Positions 1 to 9,261 are shown, counted from the stretch's first letter. The stretch: DNA of 64,000 nucleotides from Sporosarcina quadrami (GCF_014836615.1 NZ_JACSQN010000010.1:88225-152224), one strand, 5' to 3'. Program-made: numbers and translations. The notes: generated from the letters alone by a model not told the origin.

Positions 1-118
1 GAATGCTGTTCGGGACCTGATGGCGGGGCATTTCATGTCAGGGCTGTCAAAAGGGGCGGAAGCATTCTTGACTGCTTTTGCAATCGGGGCGGGTGTCGCA
101 CTCGTCTTGTCATTTTGA
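1..118 (+). CDS. threonine/serine exporter family protein, C-terminal end (partial)
   Basis: Only the last ~38 codons are inside the window, ending in TGA at 116-118. The visible tail is hydrophobic and glycine-rich (HFMSGLSKGAEAFLTAF then a GAGVAL segment), like the end of the larger half (DUF1212/YjjP-like) of split ThrE exporters. The gene 14 bp downstream encodes the matching small half, which is the main support for this call. The pair would form one inner-membrane exporter of threonine and serine. The start lies upstream of the window. Confidence 0.65.
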   Translation, partial: NAVRDLMAGHFMSGLSKGAEAFLTAFAIGAGVALVLSF

Positions 119-132
119 AAGAGGTGGTTTAA

Positions 133-588
133 ATGGACTGGATCATGCAGGCGGTTCTCAGTTTTCTTGCGGCGATCGGTTTTGGCATCATTTTTAATGC
201 GCCCCGCAAAATGTTATTTTACTGCGGGTTTGTAGGAAGTGCGGGATGGATGGTATATAGTCTGTTCGAAACGATATCTGAAGATGCAGTGCAAGCATCG
301 TTCCTTGGTGCTTTTGTCGTTGCGCTGTTTGCACATCTATTTGCAAAGCGATTCAAGACACCGATGATTATTTTCAGTGTCGCTGGCATCATTCCACTCG
401 TTCCGGGCGGTACAGCGTATAATGCAATGCGGCATTTTGTTGAAAATGATAATTTGACTGCGATATCATATGCGACGAAAGCGTTTATGGTATCCGGTGC
501 AATTGCTATGGGTCTTGTATTTGCGGAGGTTTTCATACAACTAATCTTCAGGTCGCGATTCAAAAAAAGAAAGGTCCGGCAATTATAA
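133..588 (+). CDS. threonine/serine exporter, small subunit (YjjB/ThrE_2-like)
   Basis: A 151-residue membrane protein with four to five hydrophobic segments. It has the family-like run PLVPGGTAYNAM near residue 90 and a basic C-terminal tail (RSRFKKRKVRQL). The length matches the small half of split ThrE exporters (YjjB type), which work with the YjjP-type subunit encoded immediately upstream. A GAGGTGG ribosome site precedes the ATG. The pair probably exports threonine/serine, which is noteworthy because threonine-degradation genes (kbl, tdh) lie later in the window. Transcription ends at the bidirectional hairpin that follows. Confidence 0.8.
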   Translation: MDWIMQAVLSFLAAIGFGIIFNAPRKMLFYCGFVGSAGWMVYSLFETISEDAVQASFLGAFVVALFAHLFAKRFKTPMIIFSVAGIIPLVPGGTAYNAMRHFVENDNLTAISYATKAFMVSGAIAMGLVFAEVFIQLIFRSRFKKRKVRQL

Positions 589-594
589 CGAAGT

Positions 595-632
595 AAAAAG
601 GAGCATCCCTAATTGGCGGATGCTCCTTATTT
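595..632. terminator. bidirectional rho-independent terminator
   Basis: Perfect 11-bp inverted repeat (AAGGAGCATCC at 598-608, GGATGCTCCTT at 618-628) with A-rich and T-rich flanks, lying between two convergent genes. Confidence 0.9.
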
Positions 633-2284
633 CACTTAATAATATCGCTTTGTTTCATTGGTACGCCGATGTAGTAGCCTTGAACGGCATCGATGCCCAT
701 CTCGATGAGCGCATTGAATTGTTCTTCCGTTTCAACACCTTCTGCAATGACGTACAGTCCCATCGATTTGCTGAAATGAATCATTCCTTCGACGAGCTGT
801 CTCGTTTTCGGCGTTGTTAGTAACGATTGGATGAAGACTTTATCGATTTTAACTTTGGAAATAGGTAAGTTCTGCATGTATCTGAAAGACGCATAGCCAG
901 TGCCGAAATCGTCAAGAATGAAGCGGATTCCTGCGTCTTGCAGTTCTTTCATCTGTCGGATTATCGCGCGTTCTTGTTCTGCCTGGAAAGCGAATTTCTC
1001 TGTAATTTCCAATTGAATTTTGTCAGCTGGACAATTCGTCTCTTTTAGAATTGACGTAAGTTTTTCTTTCATTTCGGAAGAATTGCTGAACTCCCGGACG
1101 GAAGTGTTGACAGAAATACGTATATCGGGTTTTTCTTGCATGAGTGTAACTGCGAATTTTGCAGCTTCTTCAATTACGTATGCGCCAATTGCGTTAATAA
1201 GTCCATTTTCTTCAGCAATAGGAATGAGTTCGTCGGGCGAAATCTGTCCGAGTTCCTCGTCTTCCCATCTGACAAGTGCTTCGTAGACGAGTACTTTGCC
1301 AGATGCAACGTCAAGCTTAGGTTGGTAGACGACTTGTAAGTTTTTATGATCTAGTGCTGTCAACATTTTCTTGTCGATGACCGATCGACGGTTCAGGACT
1401 TTGTGTGATTCCGCGGATAGTGTAGATATACGCCCGCCGCCTTGTTCGGTAATGCTTTTTGCTGTGGCGAGTGCCGCTTTGATGAGTTGCGTGTACGTCT
1501 GTTGATCTTCCGGATAGCGGACGATTCCTCCGCTTATTGACAAGGGAAGTGAATGGTTGTTAATGTATATCGGATGTTCTTTTAGAAAATCTAAAAAGCC
1601 ATGTACGAACCATTCTCCGAATGAAGTTAGCACAACAAAGTGTCCAACGCCAATGCGGGCAATCGGGTCGCCTTGGAAAAAGCGTTTAAGTCGATTTGTG
1701 AATTCTTGGATGAGAACCGCTTCCGAATCTGAAGACTGTAAATCTTTTAACGTATAAAAGTGATCAATTGCTATGTAGACGAAAGAAAAATGCTTGTTTT
1801 CTACGATAAATTCGTTTACCATCGATTCTAGCTTATGTCGGCTCATCAAACCTGTTTCAAAGTCGATGAAAGCAATTTGTTGCAGTTTGTCTTGCAATTC
1901 TACATCTTCGGTAATATCAAGTTCCAAAAACGTGACGGATTCCAATGAACCTTCTTCATTCATTGACGGAATCGCCGTCATTTTTACATAGTATGGTTCC
2001 CCGTCTTTCGTCTGTTTTTCAGCAGTTCCGAACCACGACTTGCCTGTAGATATAAAGCTCCATATTGCATGCGCTTGTGCTTGGTCCTCTTCATTGTCAG
2101 AAAACATTTGCCATAAGGATTTCCCGATTATACGTTTAGGTGTCCAGTTGCTTGTAGCTAAGAAGTTATGATTAGCATAAGTGATTAGACCGTCGCCGTC
2201 CGTTCGTGTCACCATAAAGAATTGGACGAGACTGTCCATGACATAGGGAATATCGGTTTCGTTTGTTATATAGACCGAATCCAT
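632..2284 (-). CDS. PAS-GGDEF(degenerate)-EAL c-di-GMP phosphodiesterase
   Basis: A 550-residue cytoplasmic signalling protein. An N-terminal PAS domain (about 10-130, ending in LDITEDVELQDKL) is followed by a GGDEF fold (about 150-285) and an EAL domain (about 305-545). The GGDEF signature is replaced by GVGHF, so diguanylate cyclase activity is unlikely. The EAL part keeps the hallmarks of an active phosphodiesterase: YEALVRW, NTSVREF, EITEKF, DDFGTGYASF, KIDKVF, AEGVETEEQ and QGYYIG. The likely role is c-di-GMP hydrolysis under PAS control, with the dead GGDEF possibly sensing GTP. There are no transmembrane segments. Single gene, convergent with the exporter pair. Confidence 0.9.
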   Translation of the reverse strand: MDSVYITNETDIPYVMDSLVQFFMVTRTDGDGLITYANHNFLATSNWTPKRIIGKSLWQMFSDNEEDQAQAHAIWSFISTGKSWFGTAEKQTKDGEPYYVKMTAIPSMNEEGSLESVTFLELDITEDVELQDKLQQIAFIDFETGLMSRHKLESMVNEFIVENKHFSFVYIAIDHFYTLKDLQSSDSEAVLIQEFTNRLKRFFQGDPIARIGVGHFVVLTSFGEWFVHGFLDFLKEHPIYINNHSLPLSISGGIVRYPEDQQTYTQLIKAALATAKSITEQGGGRISTLSAESHKVLNRRSVIDKKMLTALDHKNLQVVYQPKLDVASGKVLVYEALVRWEDEELGQISPDELIPIAEENGLINAIGAYVIEEAAKFAVTLMQEKPDIRISVNTSVREFSNSSEMKEKLTSILKETNCPADKIQLEITEKFAFQAEQERAIIRQMKELQDAGIRFILDDFGTGYASFRYMQNLPISKVKIDKVFIQSLLTTPKTRQLVEGMIHFSKSMGLYVIAEGVETEEQFNALIEMGIDAVQGYYIGVPMKQSDIIK

Positions 2285-2418
2285 CTATCTCCGTCTCCTC
2301 TCGAAATGAAATATGTATTAAGTATATAGGAAACGAGTTAATTATACAGTAACCTATTTAAGTAAATAGTACCATATATCCATAGACTATAAAACTATTA
2401 ATAAGGTGGTGGGCATTA

Positions 2419-3330
2419 ATGAATAGAGCAAAAGGTATTTTCATGATCATTATAGGAGCTATGATGTGGGGCGCTACTGGGCCGATGATGGAATGGATTT
2501 TGTCGACAAGTGAGATGTCCATCTCTTTCATGCTTATTGTCCGACTCATTGTTGCCGGCGGCGCAATACTCATTGTTTTGAAGATGAAAGGTGTAAAAGT
2601 GATGCGTCCGCTACGCTTTAAAGTGTGGTCACGTCAAATGGTTCTGTTTGGTATTTTCGGTATGCTCGGCGTCCAATATTCATTTGCTGGTGCAATTGAG
2701 TCGAGTAATGCGGTTATCGCCACGTTATTTCAATTTCTCGCACCAATTTACATTATTTTGTTCGTATCGTTAAGACAGAAGGCCAAGCCGCCTGCTGCGC
2801 AAGTCATCGGTATGATTGTAACGATGGTCGGACTGTTTCTTTTATTGACGAACGGTACATTGTCGGGCTTTGCGTTAAGCAAGTCAGCGGTTTTCTGGGG
2901 CTTGACAGTCGGTTTCACATTCGCCTTTTATACGCTTTACCCCGTTCGCCTAATGAATGAATGGGGAGTGTTGTTGTCGGTCGGTTGGGGAATGCTAATT
3001 GGAGGGGTAACGCTTTTCATCCTGAACATTTTCAAATTTGGCAGTCAGGTGAAGTTACTGTCAGAGTGGAATGTGACGGGCATGTTGTTTCTCGTCATTA
3101 TTATTGGGACAGTGGCTTTTGTGCTGTTCCTCGGTAGTATGAAGTACATATCACCGATAGAAACAAGTATCCTTTCTAGTTTTGAACCGCTGACAGCGAT
3201 GATCGTTTCGGTGTTTTGGTTCGGAAGTGTGCTTGGCTATTGGCAAATTGCGGGAAGCATCATTATGCTACTCGGCATTACAGGCTTGTCCGTAGCAGGA
3301 AGCAGGATTAAGGAAGCGCGAGAAGAATAG
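2419..3330 (+). CDS. EamA/DMT-family transporter
   Basis: A 303-residue protein with about ten transmembrane helices arranged as two EamA repeats (about 5-145 and 155-295). The first repeat opens with GAMMWGATGPM, and the second ends with SPIETSILSSFEPLTAMIVSVFW, typical of drug/metabolite transporters. Substrate cannot be told from sequence; relatives export amino acids or other metabolites. Start ATG is preceded by AAGGTGGTGGGC. Monocistronic, with its own terminator. Confidence 0.88.
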   Translation: MNRAKGIFMIIIGAMMWGATGPMMEWILSTSEMSISFMLIVRLIVAGGAILIVLKMKGVKVMRPLRFKVWSRQMVLFGIFGMLGVQYSFAGAIESSNAVIATLFQFLAPIYIILFVSLRQKAKPPAAQVIGMIVTMVGLFLLLTNGTLSGFALSKSAVFWGLTVGFTFAFYTLYPVRLMNEWGVLLSVGWGMLIGGVTLFILNIFKFGSQVKLLSEWNVTGMLFLVIIIGTVAFVLFLGSMKYISPIETSILSSFEPLTAMIVSVFWFGSVLGYWQIAGSIIMLLGITGLSVAGSRIKEAREE

Positions 3331-3332
3331 GG

Positions 3333-3366
3333 ACCGGTAGCCTTTACGGGTGCCGGTTTTTTTATT
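3333..3366 (+). terminator. rho-independent terminator after the EamA gene
   Basis: Imperfect hairpin with arms ACCGGTAGCC and GGGTGCCGGT, followed by seven T. Confidence 0.8.
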
Positions 3367-3494
3367 TGCCGAATCAAAATTAGAATTTGTACGCTATTCG
3401 AGCTACTGTCTATACATAATTGAATACATGTGACATAATGATGACAAAAGAAAAATAATTCGTATTACGAAACAGTTTCTGGGGGTACCAATCG

Positions 3495-5237
3495 ATGAAA
3501 ACAGTCTTCGCCTATGCAAAGCCATATAAATGGCCGATTATCATTGCAATAATTCTTATGCTGACGGAGCTTTCTGTTGAGCTCATTCAGCCATTATTAA
3601 TTAAAAAAATCATTGATGACGGGATTCTCGCAGGTAATGAGAGTGTCATCTGGACGTGGGGCAGTGTCATGATGGGACTTGCCTTTGTTGCATTTTTCAC
3701 AGGTGCCATCAATTCCTACTTTGCGGCGCATGCTGCCCAAAGTTTTGCGTTCGATCTCCGTCAAGCGCTATTCCGTCAAGTGCAAGCGTTCTCGATGGCG
3801 ACATTCCTCCGTTTTCCAACTGCAGGTTTAATTACTCGGTTGACAAGTGATGTCAATATGGCGCAAAACGTTTTGTTCATGAGCCTTCGGATAATGTTAC
3901 GTGCACCACTGCTTGTTCTGGGCAGTTTAATCATGGCATTTGTCGTCAATGTCAAGTTAGCGTTGTATCTCGTTATCGGGGCGCCGATTCTTCTTGTTTT
4001 CCTCATCATTATGGCGAGGAAAGGGGTCGGATACTTCTCCAATGTCCAAAATCGTTTGGACCGTGTGAACCGGGTTATCCAGGAGAATCTGCAAGCTGTC
4101 CGTCTCATTAAAGCGTATTTACGTGGTATGTATGAAGCGAGCCGCTTTTCAAAAGTGGCGGATTATTTACGCCGTGATACTGTAAAAGCGATGCGGATGA
4201 TGGAACTGATTTTACCTGTTTTGCTGTTCATTATGAACGTCAGTCTGATGGCTGTTCTATGGTTTGGTGCAATTGAAATTACTAACGGAGATGCGCAAGT
4301 CGGTGAACTTGTCGCCATCGTCAACTATGCAATGCGGATGACAGGTGCATTTTCGATGTTCGCATTTATCATTGTCGCTTTATCACGAGCGAAAGCTTCT
4401 TCAGAGCGTATGGAAGAAGTGTTGCTTGCGAATGAAGATTTGGAGCAACACGATATAGAGAGTTCTAGCATGACCCGTTTCGACGGAGATTTACGATTTG
4501 AAAATGTGTCATTCCACTATGCAGGTAAGCCGGAACCGATTGTCGACAATGTGTCTTTCCATGTAGCACCTGGAGAAAAACTTGCCATTATGGGAGCGAC
4601 AGGTTCTGGTAAATCGACTTTGTTAAATCTCATTCCACGCATTTTTGAAGCGACGGAAGGGAAGATCTATGTCGGCGGGGTAGACATAAACGAGTGGGCA
4701 TTGAAAGATTTACGGGATGCGATTGGACTCGTTCCCCAGCAATCGATCTTGTTTACAGGTTCCATTTTGGAAAACTTGTCGTGGGGAGATAGTGAAGCAG
4801 CACCCGATGAGTTGGAGGAAGCTGCGAAAAAAGCGCAAATCCATGAATCAATCGATTTATTCCCGAAAAAGTATGGGACACGTGTCGGACAAAAAGGCGT
4901 CAACTTATCGGGAGGACAGAAGCAACGGCTATCCATCGCGAGAGCGCTCGTCCGCAAACCCTCTATCCTTATTCTGGACGACAGTACGAGTGCTTTGGAC
5001 GTCAAGACGGAAATGGCGCTTTGGAAGTCGCTTGAAAAAGAGGCGGCTACGATGCTTGTCGTCACGCAAAAAGTGCAGACTGCTATCGGTGCGGACAGTA
5101 TTCTTCTATTGGATGAAGGGAAAGTCGTCGGATATGGCAAGCATGCTGATCTGATGAAGCAATCCGCGTTGTATCGAAAAATTGCGGAATCCCAATCAGA
5201 AGAGGAGGCGATTACAGATGTTACGGACCATTCGTAA
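3495..5237 (+). CDS. heterodimeric ABC exporter half-transporter, degenerate-site subunit (BmrC/YheI-like)
   Basis: A 580-residue type IV ABC exporter half: six transmembrane helices (about 1-310) fused to a nucleotide-binding domain (about 335-575). Walker A is GATGSGKST and the signature is a canonical LSGGQ. Walker B is followed by Asp (ILILDDS) where the catalytic Glu is expected, and the H-loop His is Gln (VVTQKVQ). Such changes mark the subunit supplying the non-hydrolysing ATP site of a heterodimer, and the overlapping next gene supplies the complementary half. Size and order resemble B. subtilis BmrC/BmrD, a multidrug exporter; that functional assignment is inference. Start ATG follows CTGGGGG. 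Confidence 0.88.
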   Translation: MKTVFAYAKPYKWPIIIAIILMLTELSVELIQPLLIKKIIDDGILAGNESVIWTWGSVMMGLAFVAFFTGAINSYFAAHAAQSFAFDLRQALFRQVQAFSMATFLRFPTAGLITRLTSDVNMAQNVLFMSLRIMLRAPLLVLGSLIMAFVVNVKLALYLVIGAPILLVFLIIMARKGVGYFSNVQNRLDRVNRVIQENLQAVRLIKAYLRGMYEASRFSKVADYLRRDTVKAMRMMELILPVLLFIMNVSLMAVLWFGAIEITNGDAQVGELVAIVNYAMRMTGAFSMFAFIIVALSRAKASSERMEEVLLANEDLEQHDIESSSMTRFDGDLRFENVSFHYAGKPEPIVDNVSFHVAPGEKLAIMGATGSGKSTLLNLIPRIFEATEGKIYVGGVDINEWALKDLRDAIGLVPQQSILFTGSILENLSWGDSEAAPDELEEAAKKAQIHESIDLFPKKYGTRVGQKGVNLSGGQKQRLSIARALVRKPSILILDDSTSALDVKTEMALWKSLEKEAATMLVVTQKVQTAIGADSILLLDEGKVVGYGKHADLMKQSALYRKIAESQSEEEAITDVTDHS

Positions 5238-7047
5238 ACCGTTCGGATATGAACCGATCATTAAAAAAGAGGATATAAAAGGCCCGAACAAAAAGAAAGT
5301 CGAACGGGCGAGCGATTGGAAGTTTGTGCTGAAACGTATTTGGCAACTGGTCGATGAACAACGCGGGTTACTCATTGCTGTGCTTGCGCTCGTTCTTGTC
5401 AGCTCTGTTCTTGCGCTCCTCGGTCCTTTCTTAATCGGTAAAATTATTGATAACCATATAATCGCTATGCAATTTGACGGTCTTGGTAAACAAATTGGCA
5501 TATTAGTCGTTATCTATCTAGGGCTTTCGCTTGCGACTTATTTCCAAAGTTTCTGGATGGTGGGCATTGCGCAACAATCCGTATTCAAATTGCGTACGGA
5601 TCTGTTTAGCCATCTGCAAAAATTGCCTGTCACGTTTTTCGATAAACGGCAGCATGGGGAACTGATGAGCCGGGTGACGAATGATATTGAAAACGTCAGT
5701 CAGACATTGAATTCATCGTTCATTCAAGTATTTTCAAGTGTGTTGACGTTAGCCGGGACGCTAGGAGTCATGATCTATTTGAGTCCTACGTTGACATTAT
5801 TGACGATGACAATTGTACCTGTCATGTTCGTCGCTATACGATGGATTACGAGACGTACGGGACTGTTATTCAAAGAGCAGCAGCGGGCGGTTGGTGAGCT
5901 CAACGGAATGATTGAAGAAACGATTTCCGGACAGCGTATCGTCAAGGCATTCTCCCAAGAAGAGCGTGTCATGGAAGAGTTTGCACAGAAAAGTGAACGG
6001 CTGCGCAGAACGGGTTTCTGGGCATTGACGTATTCTGGTTTCATCCCGAAAGTGATGAACATGCTGAACAACGCGAGTTTTGCCATTGTAGCTGGTGTCG
6101 GCGGTTTGTTAGCGCTAAGAGGGGATGGCATCGTGACTATCGGAACGATCGTCATCTTCTCGGAATATGCGCGTCAGTTTACAAGACCGCTTAACGATCT
6201 GTCTAACCAATTCAATACCGTGTTATCCGCAATTGCAGGTGCTGAACGTGTCTTTAAGATTATGGATGAACCGATCGAGCAAGATGAAGCGACAACCCAT
6301 CAAGATACTGTTCTAAAGGGAGATGTCGAGTTCCGCAATGTCTCCTTCGGTTATGCGGTTGAAACAGACGGCTACACGATTGAAGATGTTTCATTCCATG
6401 TGAAGTCGGGTGAAACGGTTGCGTTTGTTGGAGCGACAGGTGCAGGGAAAACGACAATTATGCAACTGCTAGCCCGTTTTTACGAGGCGAATGAAGGGCA
6501 GATTCTTATAGATGGCATCCCGATCAGTGACTTACCGCGCTCGACATTGCGTAGTCAAACAGCATTCGTCTTGCAGGATCCGTTCCTGTTTGAAGCGACT
6601 GTCATGGAAAACATCCGTTACGGCAAGCTTGACGCGACGGATGATGAAGTCATTGAAGCTGCGAAGCGTGCAAATGCGCACAGTTTTGTGTCGCGTCTGG
6701 AACATGGCTACGACACTGTATTGACAGCTGATGGTGGAGAAATTTCACAGGGCCAGAAGCAATTGCTATCAATTGCGCGTGCGCTCGTCGCAGATCCCGT
6801 ACTACTCTTGCTCGATGAAGCGACAAGTAGTATCGATACCGTTACAGAATTGCAAATTCAAGAAGCGCTCGACCGACTAATGGAAGGGCGGACAAGTTTC
6901 GTAATTGCGCATAGATTGAACACAGTGCGGAAAGCGGATACCGTCTATGTCATGGGGCAGGGGAAGCTGCTTGAATCAGGTTCACAAGAAGAATTGATTG
7001 AACGGCAAGGCGTCTATTATACGATGCTTATGGATTCGAAAGTATAA
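5218..7047 (+). CDS. heterodimeric ABC exporter half-transporter, catalytic-site subunit (BmrD/YheH-like)
   Basis: A 609-residue ABC exporter half: membrane domain about 40-340, ATPase about 370-600. Walker A is GATGAGKTT, Walker B LLLLDEATS has the catalytic Glu, and the H-loop is VIAHRLN. The signature is degenerate (ISQGQ). Paired with the upstream subunit, the active site uses this Walker A/B with the partner LSGGQ, while the inactive site combines the partner DDS with ISQGQ. I place the start at ATG 5218 because AGAGGAGGCG lies 8 bp upstream and the start overlaps the previous gene by 20 bp, suggesting translational coupling. An upstream in-frame start at 5182 lacks a good ribosome site. 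Confidence 0.88.
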   Translation: MLRTIRKPFGYEPIIKKEDIKGPNKKKVERASDWKFVLKRIWQLVDEQRGLLIAVLALVLVSSVLALLGPFLIGKIIDNHIIAMQFDGLGKQIGILVVIYLGLSLATYFQSFWMVGIAQQSVFKLRTDLFSHLQKLPVTFFDKRQHGELMSRVTNDIENVSQTLNSSFIQVFSSVLTLAGTLGVMIYLSPTLTLLTMTIVPVMFVAIRWITRRTGLLFKEQQRAVGELNGMIEETISGQRIVKAFSQEERVMEEFAQKSERLRRTGFWALTYSGFIPKVMNMLNNASFAIVAGVGGLLALRGDGIVTIGTIVIFSEYARQFTRPLNDLSNQFNTVLSAIAGAERVFKIMDEPIEQDEATTHQDTVLKGDVEFRNVSFGYAVETDGYTIEDVSFHVKSGETVAFVGATGAGKTTIMQLLARFYEANEGQILIDGIPISDLPRSTLRSQTAFVLQDPFLFEATVMENIRYGKLDATDDEVIEAAKRANAHSFVSRLEHGYDTVLTADGGEISQGQKQLLSIARALVADPVLLLLDEATSSIDTVTELQIQEALDRLMEGRTSFVIAHRLNTVRKADTVYVMGQGKLLESGSQEELIERQGVYYTMLMDSKV

Positions 7048-7048
7048 G

Positions 7049-7082
7049 AAAAAGGCTGCGGATTTCCGCAGCCTTTTGTAAT
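7049..7082. terminator. bidirectional terminator between exporter operon and lipoprotein gene
   Basis: Perfect inverted repeat AAAGGCTGCGG / CCGCAGCCTTT (7051-7061, 7066-7076) with a 4-bp loop and a T tract, between convergent genes. Confidence 0.92.
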
Positions 7083-7087
7083 GCCGA

Positions 7088-7558
7088 TTACTTCTTATCT
7101 TCAAAATCGAGTAGCGTTCCGTCATCGAAATGGACTTCCAAATCGAATTCCGTATACGTATCCAGACCGAACCACGTCATTAACTTTTCAATCGCCTCTT
7201 CTTGAGATGTATCTTTAGTGAACATGATGTCGATGAACATTTCATCCAGTTTCACCATCGCTTCATCTTCTTTCAAGTCCAAGCCAGCTAACTTGTTTTT
7301 GTACTCTGCTTCCAGATTGCGGTCCATTTCGTAACTTGCTTCAACAGTATCTTTACCGTCCACATCGATATCCAAATCAAACTTATTGAATCCGTATGCG
7401 TTTCCTGTATCTAGGGAGCCGCCTTCTTTCTCATTCTCATGCACCAATGTTGCATCTTCACGATTCGGCTTATCCGCATTTTTTCCTAAATTCCCGCATG
7501 CCCCAAGTACTAGTGCAGCAAACAGTAGGAACGCAGTGACTTTAACTATTTTTCCCAT
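7088..7558 (-). CDS. YusW-like lipoprotein
   Basis: A 156-residue predicted lipoprotein. A hydrophobic signal (KVTAFLLFAALVL) ends in the lipobox LGAC, so Cys would be lipidated and the protein anchored outside the membrane. The mature part has GFNKFDLDIDVDGKDTVEASYE and a C-terminal FDLEVHFDDG segment, like the YusW family of small Bacillus lipoproteins of unknown function. Start at ATG 7558 is favoured because GGGAGG lies 10 bp upstream; a start at 7576 would put that motif inside the gene. Confidence 0.75.
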   Translation of the reverse strand: MGKIVKVTAFLLFAALVLGACGNLGKNADKPNREDATLVHENEKEGGSLDTGNAYGFNKFDLDIDVDGKDTVEASYEMDRNLEAEYKNKLAGLDLKEDEAMVKLDEMFIDIMFTKDTSQEEAIEKLMTWFGLDTYTEFDLEVHFDDGTLLDFEDKK

Positions 7559-7685
7559 ACTAACAAAACCTCCCAAAGTAGTCTCTACTCATTAATTTCC
7601 TTCATTTGAAGAAATTAAACACTGAACAGCGCAGACATTTTGAAAGAGAGTGGATTTGTGACGGTTTTGTTGTGTTATGAGCGCG

Positions 7686-7950
7686 TCTACGTTTCGTTAC
7701 GCGGCGGTTACGTTGTGTCACGCCGTTTTACGTTTCGATACGAAGAGGTTACGTTTCGTTGCGCGGGCTTTACATTTCGTTGCGGCCTTTACGTTTCGAT
7801 ACGGCGTGTCTACGTTTCGATACGAAGAGGTTACGTTTCATTGCGCCGTCTTTACGTTTCGTTGCGGCCTCTACGTTTCGATACGGCGTGTCTACGTTTC
7901 GATACGGCGCATCTACGTTTCGTTACGCTGGCTTTACATTTCGTTACACC
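7686..7950. repeat. 21-bp-period repeat array, family A copy 1
   Basis: About 13 tandem units, mostly 21 bp with some of 19-20 bp, each beginning near TACGTTTCG followed by ATACG or T[TA][GA]CG and a variable 6-7 bp spacer. Units with ATACG tend to alternate with units with TTGCG/TTACG. The period is a multiple of three, so long open frames run through it on both strands without any ribosome site; I treat them as non-coding. It lies beyond the terminator of the DUF2804 gene and upstream of the lipoprotein gene. A second array of the same family is at 58698-59042. Confidence 0.9.
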
Positions 7951-8041
7951 TTTCCGCTTCCATTAATCATCCCGCGGATAATCCAACAGTCAAGCAAACC
8001 CAAAGTCGTGCCTCATGCACTTGACACTTCAAAATCCTTAC

Positions 8042-8076
8042 ATAAAAAACAACCGCATGAATCAGCGGTTGTTCAA
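8042..8076 (-). terminator. terminator of the DUF2804 gene
   Basis: Perfect 9-bp inverted repeat AACAACCGC / GCGGTTGTT. On the minus strand it is followed by a T run. Confidence 0.88.
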
Positions 8077-8084
8077 TCATCTAT

Positions 8085-9104
8085 TTACCATTTCACGCGG
8101 CGGTCTTCAGCACAACCAAGCATTTGCCGAATTCGCAAAATCGTACCGTCCTGCAACTTAACCGATCCATTGAAATAGCCGGTTGCCTGATTCACTTTTA
8201 TTTTTGCGAACTGCATATTTGAAGCTGTCGACCGTTCAAAGAAAGGAGTAAACGTCAGATTTACTTGATCGGAAAACTTCGTATGGATCTTCCACGGTGA
8301 CATCAAAGCATCCGTGCCGTACATGAAAATAACGTCCTCATGAATTTTTGTCATCACACCATCTACAAAAATTGCGTTTTCCGTCATCCCCGTTCCGTCC
8401 GTCCATTTCCCACCAAAATTCAACCCGATGCGCTTACCCCCGATGCGTTGCGAAGCCATCCCCCAGTTCCACTCCGATTCGCGGGGCCATATACCGCGGG
8501 CAAAATCCAACACTGCAAAACTATAATCAGGGTTGAAATCATATCGTCGTTTCCCGATCTTCACAAACCCTTGCGTCGGCAAAGTATGGTGCTTAGACGT
8601 GAATTGAAACAAATCACGTTTCCGGGGTATGACGACATGTAACGAATCATCTTCTTCAGGATGTGAAATATGTAAATCAGCATGCAACACTTCATTATCA
8701 AAATCCTGAATGGTGACCGATAAATGCGTTTCTCCTTGGATATGTACGAGTTGCACCGAAATCCGGTCATTAATGAATTTCACATTACCGAATACGTCCG
8801 CAGGCATTTTCACTTTTCGGGCAACAGGAATGAAAACCTGCTTTTCACAAAAACGTTGCGTTTCATAATCGAGTATGTAAACAGAACAAATCGCCGTGTA
8901 ATCCAAATGGATAATTGAAGCGGAGAATAATAGATCTTCACCGAACACAGACCAATGATTCCATTTCTTCTTACGCATGAAATGTCCTGCTAAGTTGCTT
9001 TCTATATAAGGTCGACGGGCAAAACCGATTGCTTCAGGATTCAATAAACCTTTTTTATCACAAAGCAGAACCGGTTCCGTAATTTCCCTTTCAGCATGTT
9101 GCAA
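8085..9104 (-). CDS. DUF2804 family protein
   Basis: About 339 residues, opening QHAEREITEPVLLCD and containing the DUF2804-like blocks GFARRPY, KKWNHWSVFGEDLLFSASI, WPRESEWNWGMASQR and GLNFGGKWTDGTGMTENA. The family is of unknown biochemical function and is predicted to be cytosolic. I favour the TTG start at 9104 because seven consecutive G lie 7 bp upstream. In-frame ATGs at 9143 and 9140 have no ribosome site and would place the G run inside the gene. It is separated from the tRNA-Ala gene by about 70 bp holding the divergent promoters. Confidence 0.8.
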   Translation of the reverse strand: MQHAEREITEPVLLCDKKGLLNPEAIGFARRPYIESNLAGHFMRKKKWNHWSVFGEDLLFSASIIHLDYTAICSVYILDYETQRFCEKQVFIPVARKVKMPADVFGNVKFINDRISVQLVHIQGETHLSVTIQDFDNEVLHADLHISHPEEDDSLHVVIPRKRDLFQFTSKHHTLPTQGFVKIGKRRYDFNPDYSFAVLDFARGIWPRESEWNWGMASQRIGGKRIGLNFGGKWTDGTGMTENAIFVDGVMTKIHEDVIFMYGTDALMSPWKIHTKFSDQVNLTFTPFFERSTASNMQFAKIKVNQATGYFNGSVKLQDGTILRIRQMLGCAEDRRVKW

Positions 9105-9172
9105 AAGATTGCCCCCCCATCTATTGTCTTTTATATACATCATTGCTATACTTTATATTGTATCAGATAGAC

Positions 9173-9245
9173 GGGGCATTAGCTCAGCTGGGAGAGTGTC
9201 ACGCTGGCAGTGTGAAGGTCACCGGTTCGAGCCCGGTATGCTCCA
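9173..9245 (+). tRNA. tRNA-Ala (anticodon GGC)
   Basis: A full cloverleaf can be folded. Acceptor GGGGCAT pairs with ATGCTCC (one G-U), then discriminator A. The D arm is GCTC...GAGT. The anticodon stem TCACG/TGTGA encloses loop CTGGCAG with anticodon GGC. The T arm is ACCGG-TTCGAGC-CCGGT. CCA is not encoded. The 3' 42 bases are part of a 45-bp sequence repeated exactly at 24299-24343, so this gene is the integration target of the downstream element. Confidence 0.97.
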
Positions 9246-9248
9246 TAT
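9204..9248 (+). repeat. attL: 45-bp attachment-site repeat in tRNA-Ala
   Basis: Bases 9204-9248, from CTGGCAG through GCTCCATAT, are identical to 24299-24343. Identity begins in the anticodon loop and stops 3 bp after the tRNA. Tyrosine integrases commonly recombine within the anticodon loop/T-arm of tRNA genes, and the element's integrase gene lies directly inside this end. Confidence 0.95.
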
Positions 9249-9261
9249 GGAAAAACACGAC

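Noticed and set aside
7640..8178. Three long overlapping plus-strand frames rich in FRYEEVTFRC-like peptide repeats
   Set aside because: They are a by-product of a 21-bp DNA repeat, open in several frames at once, with no ribosome sites; the DNA array is the real feature.
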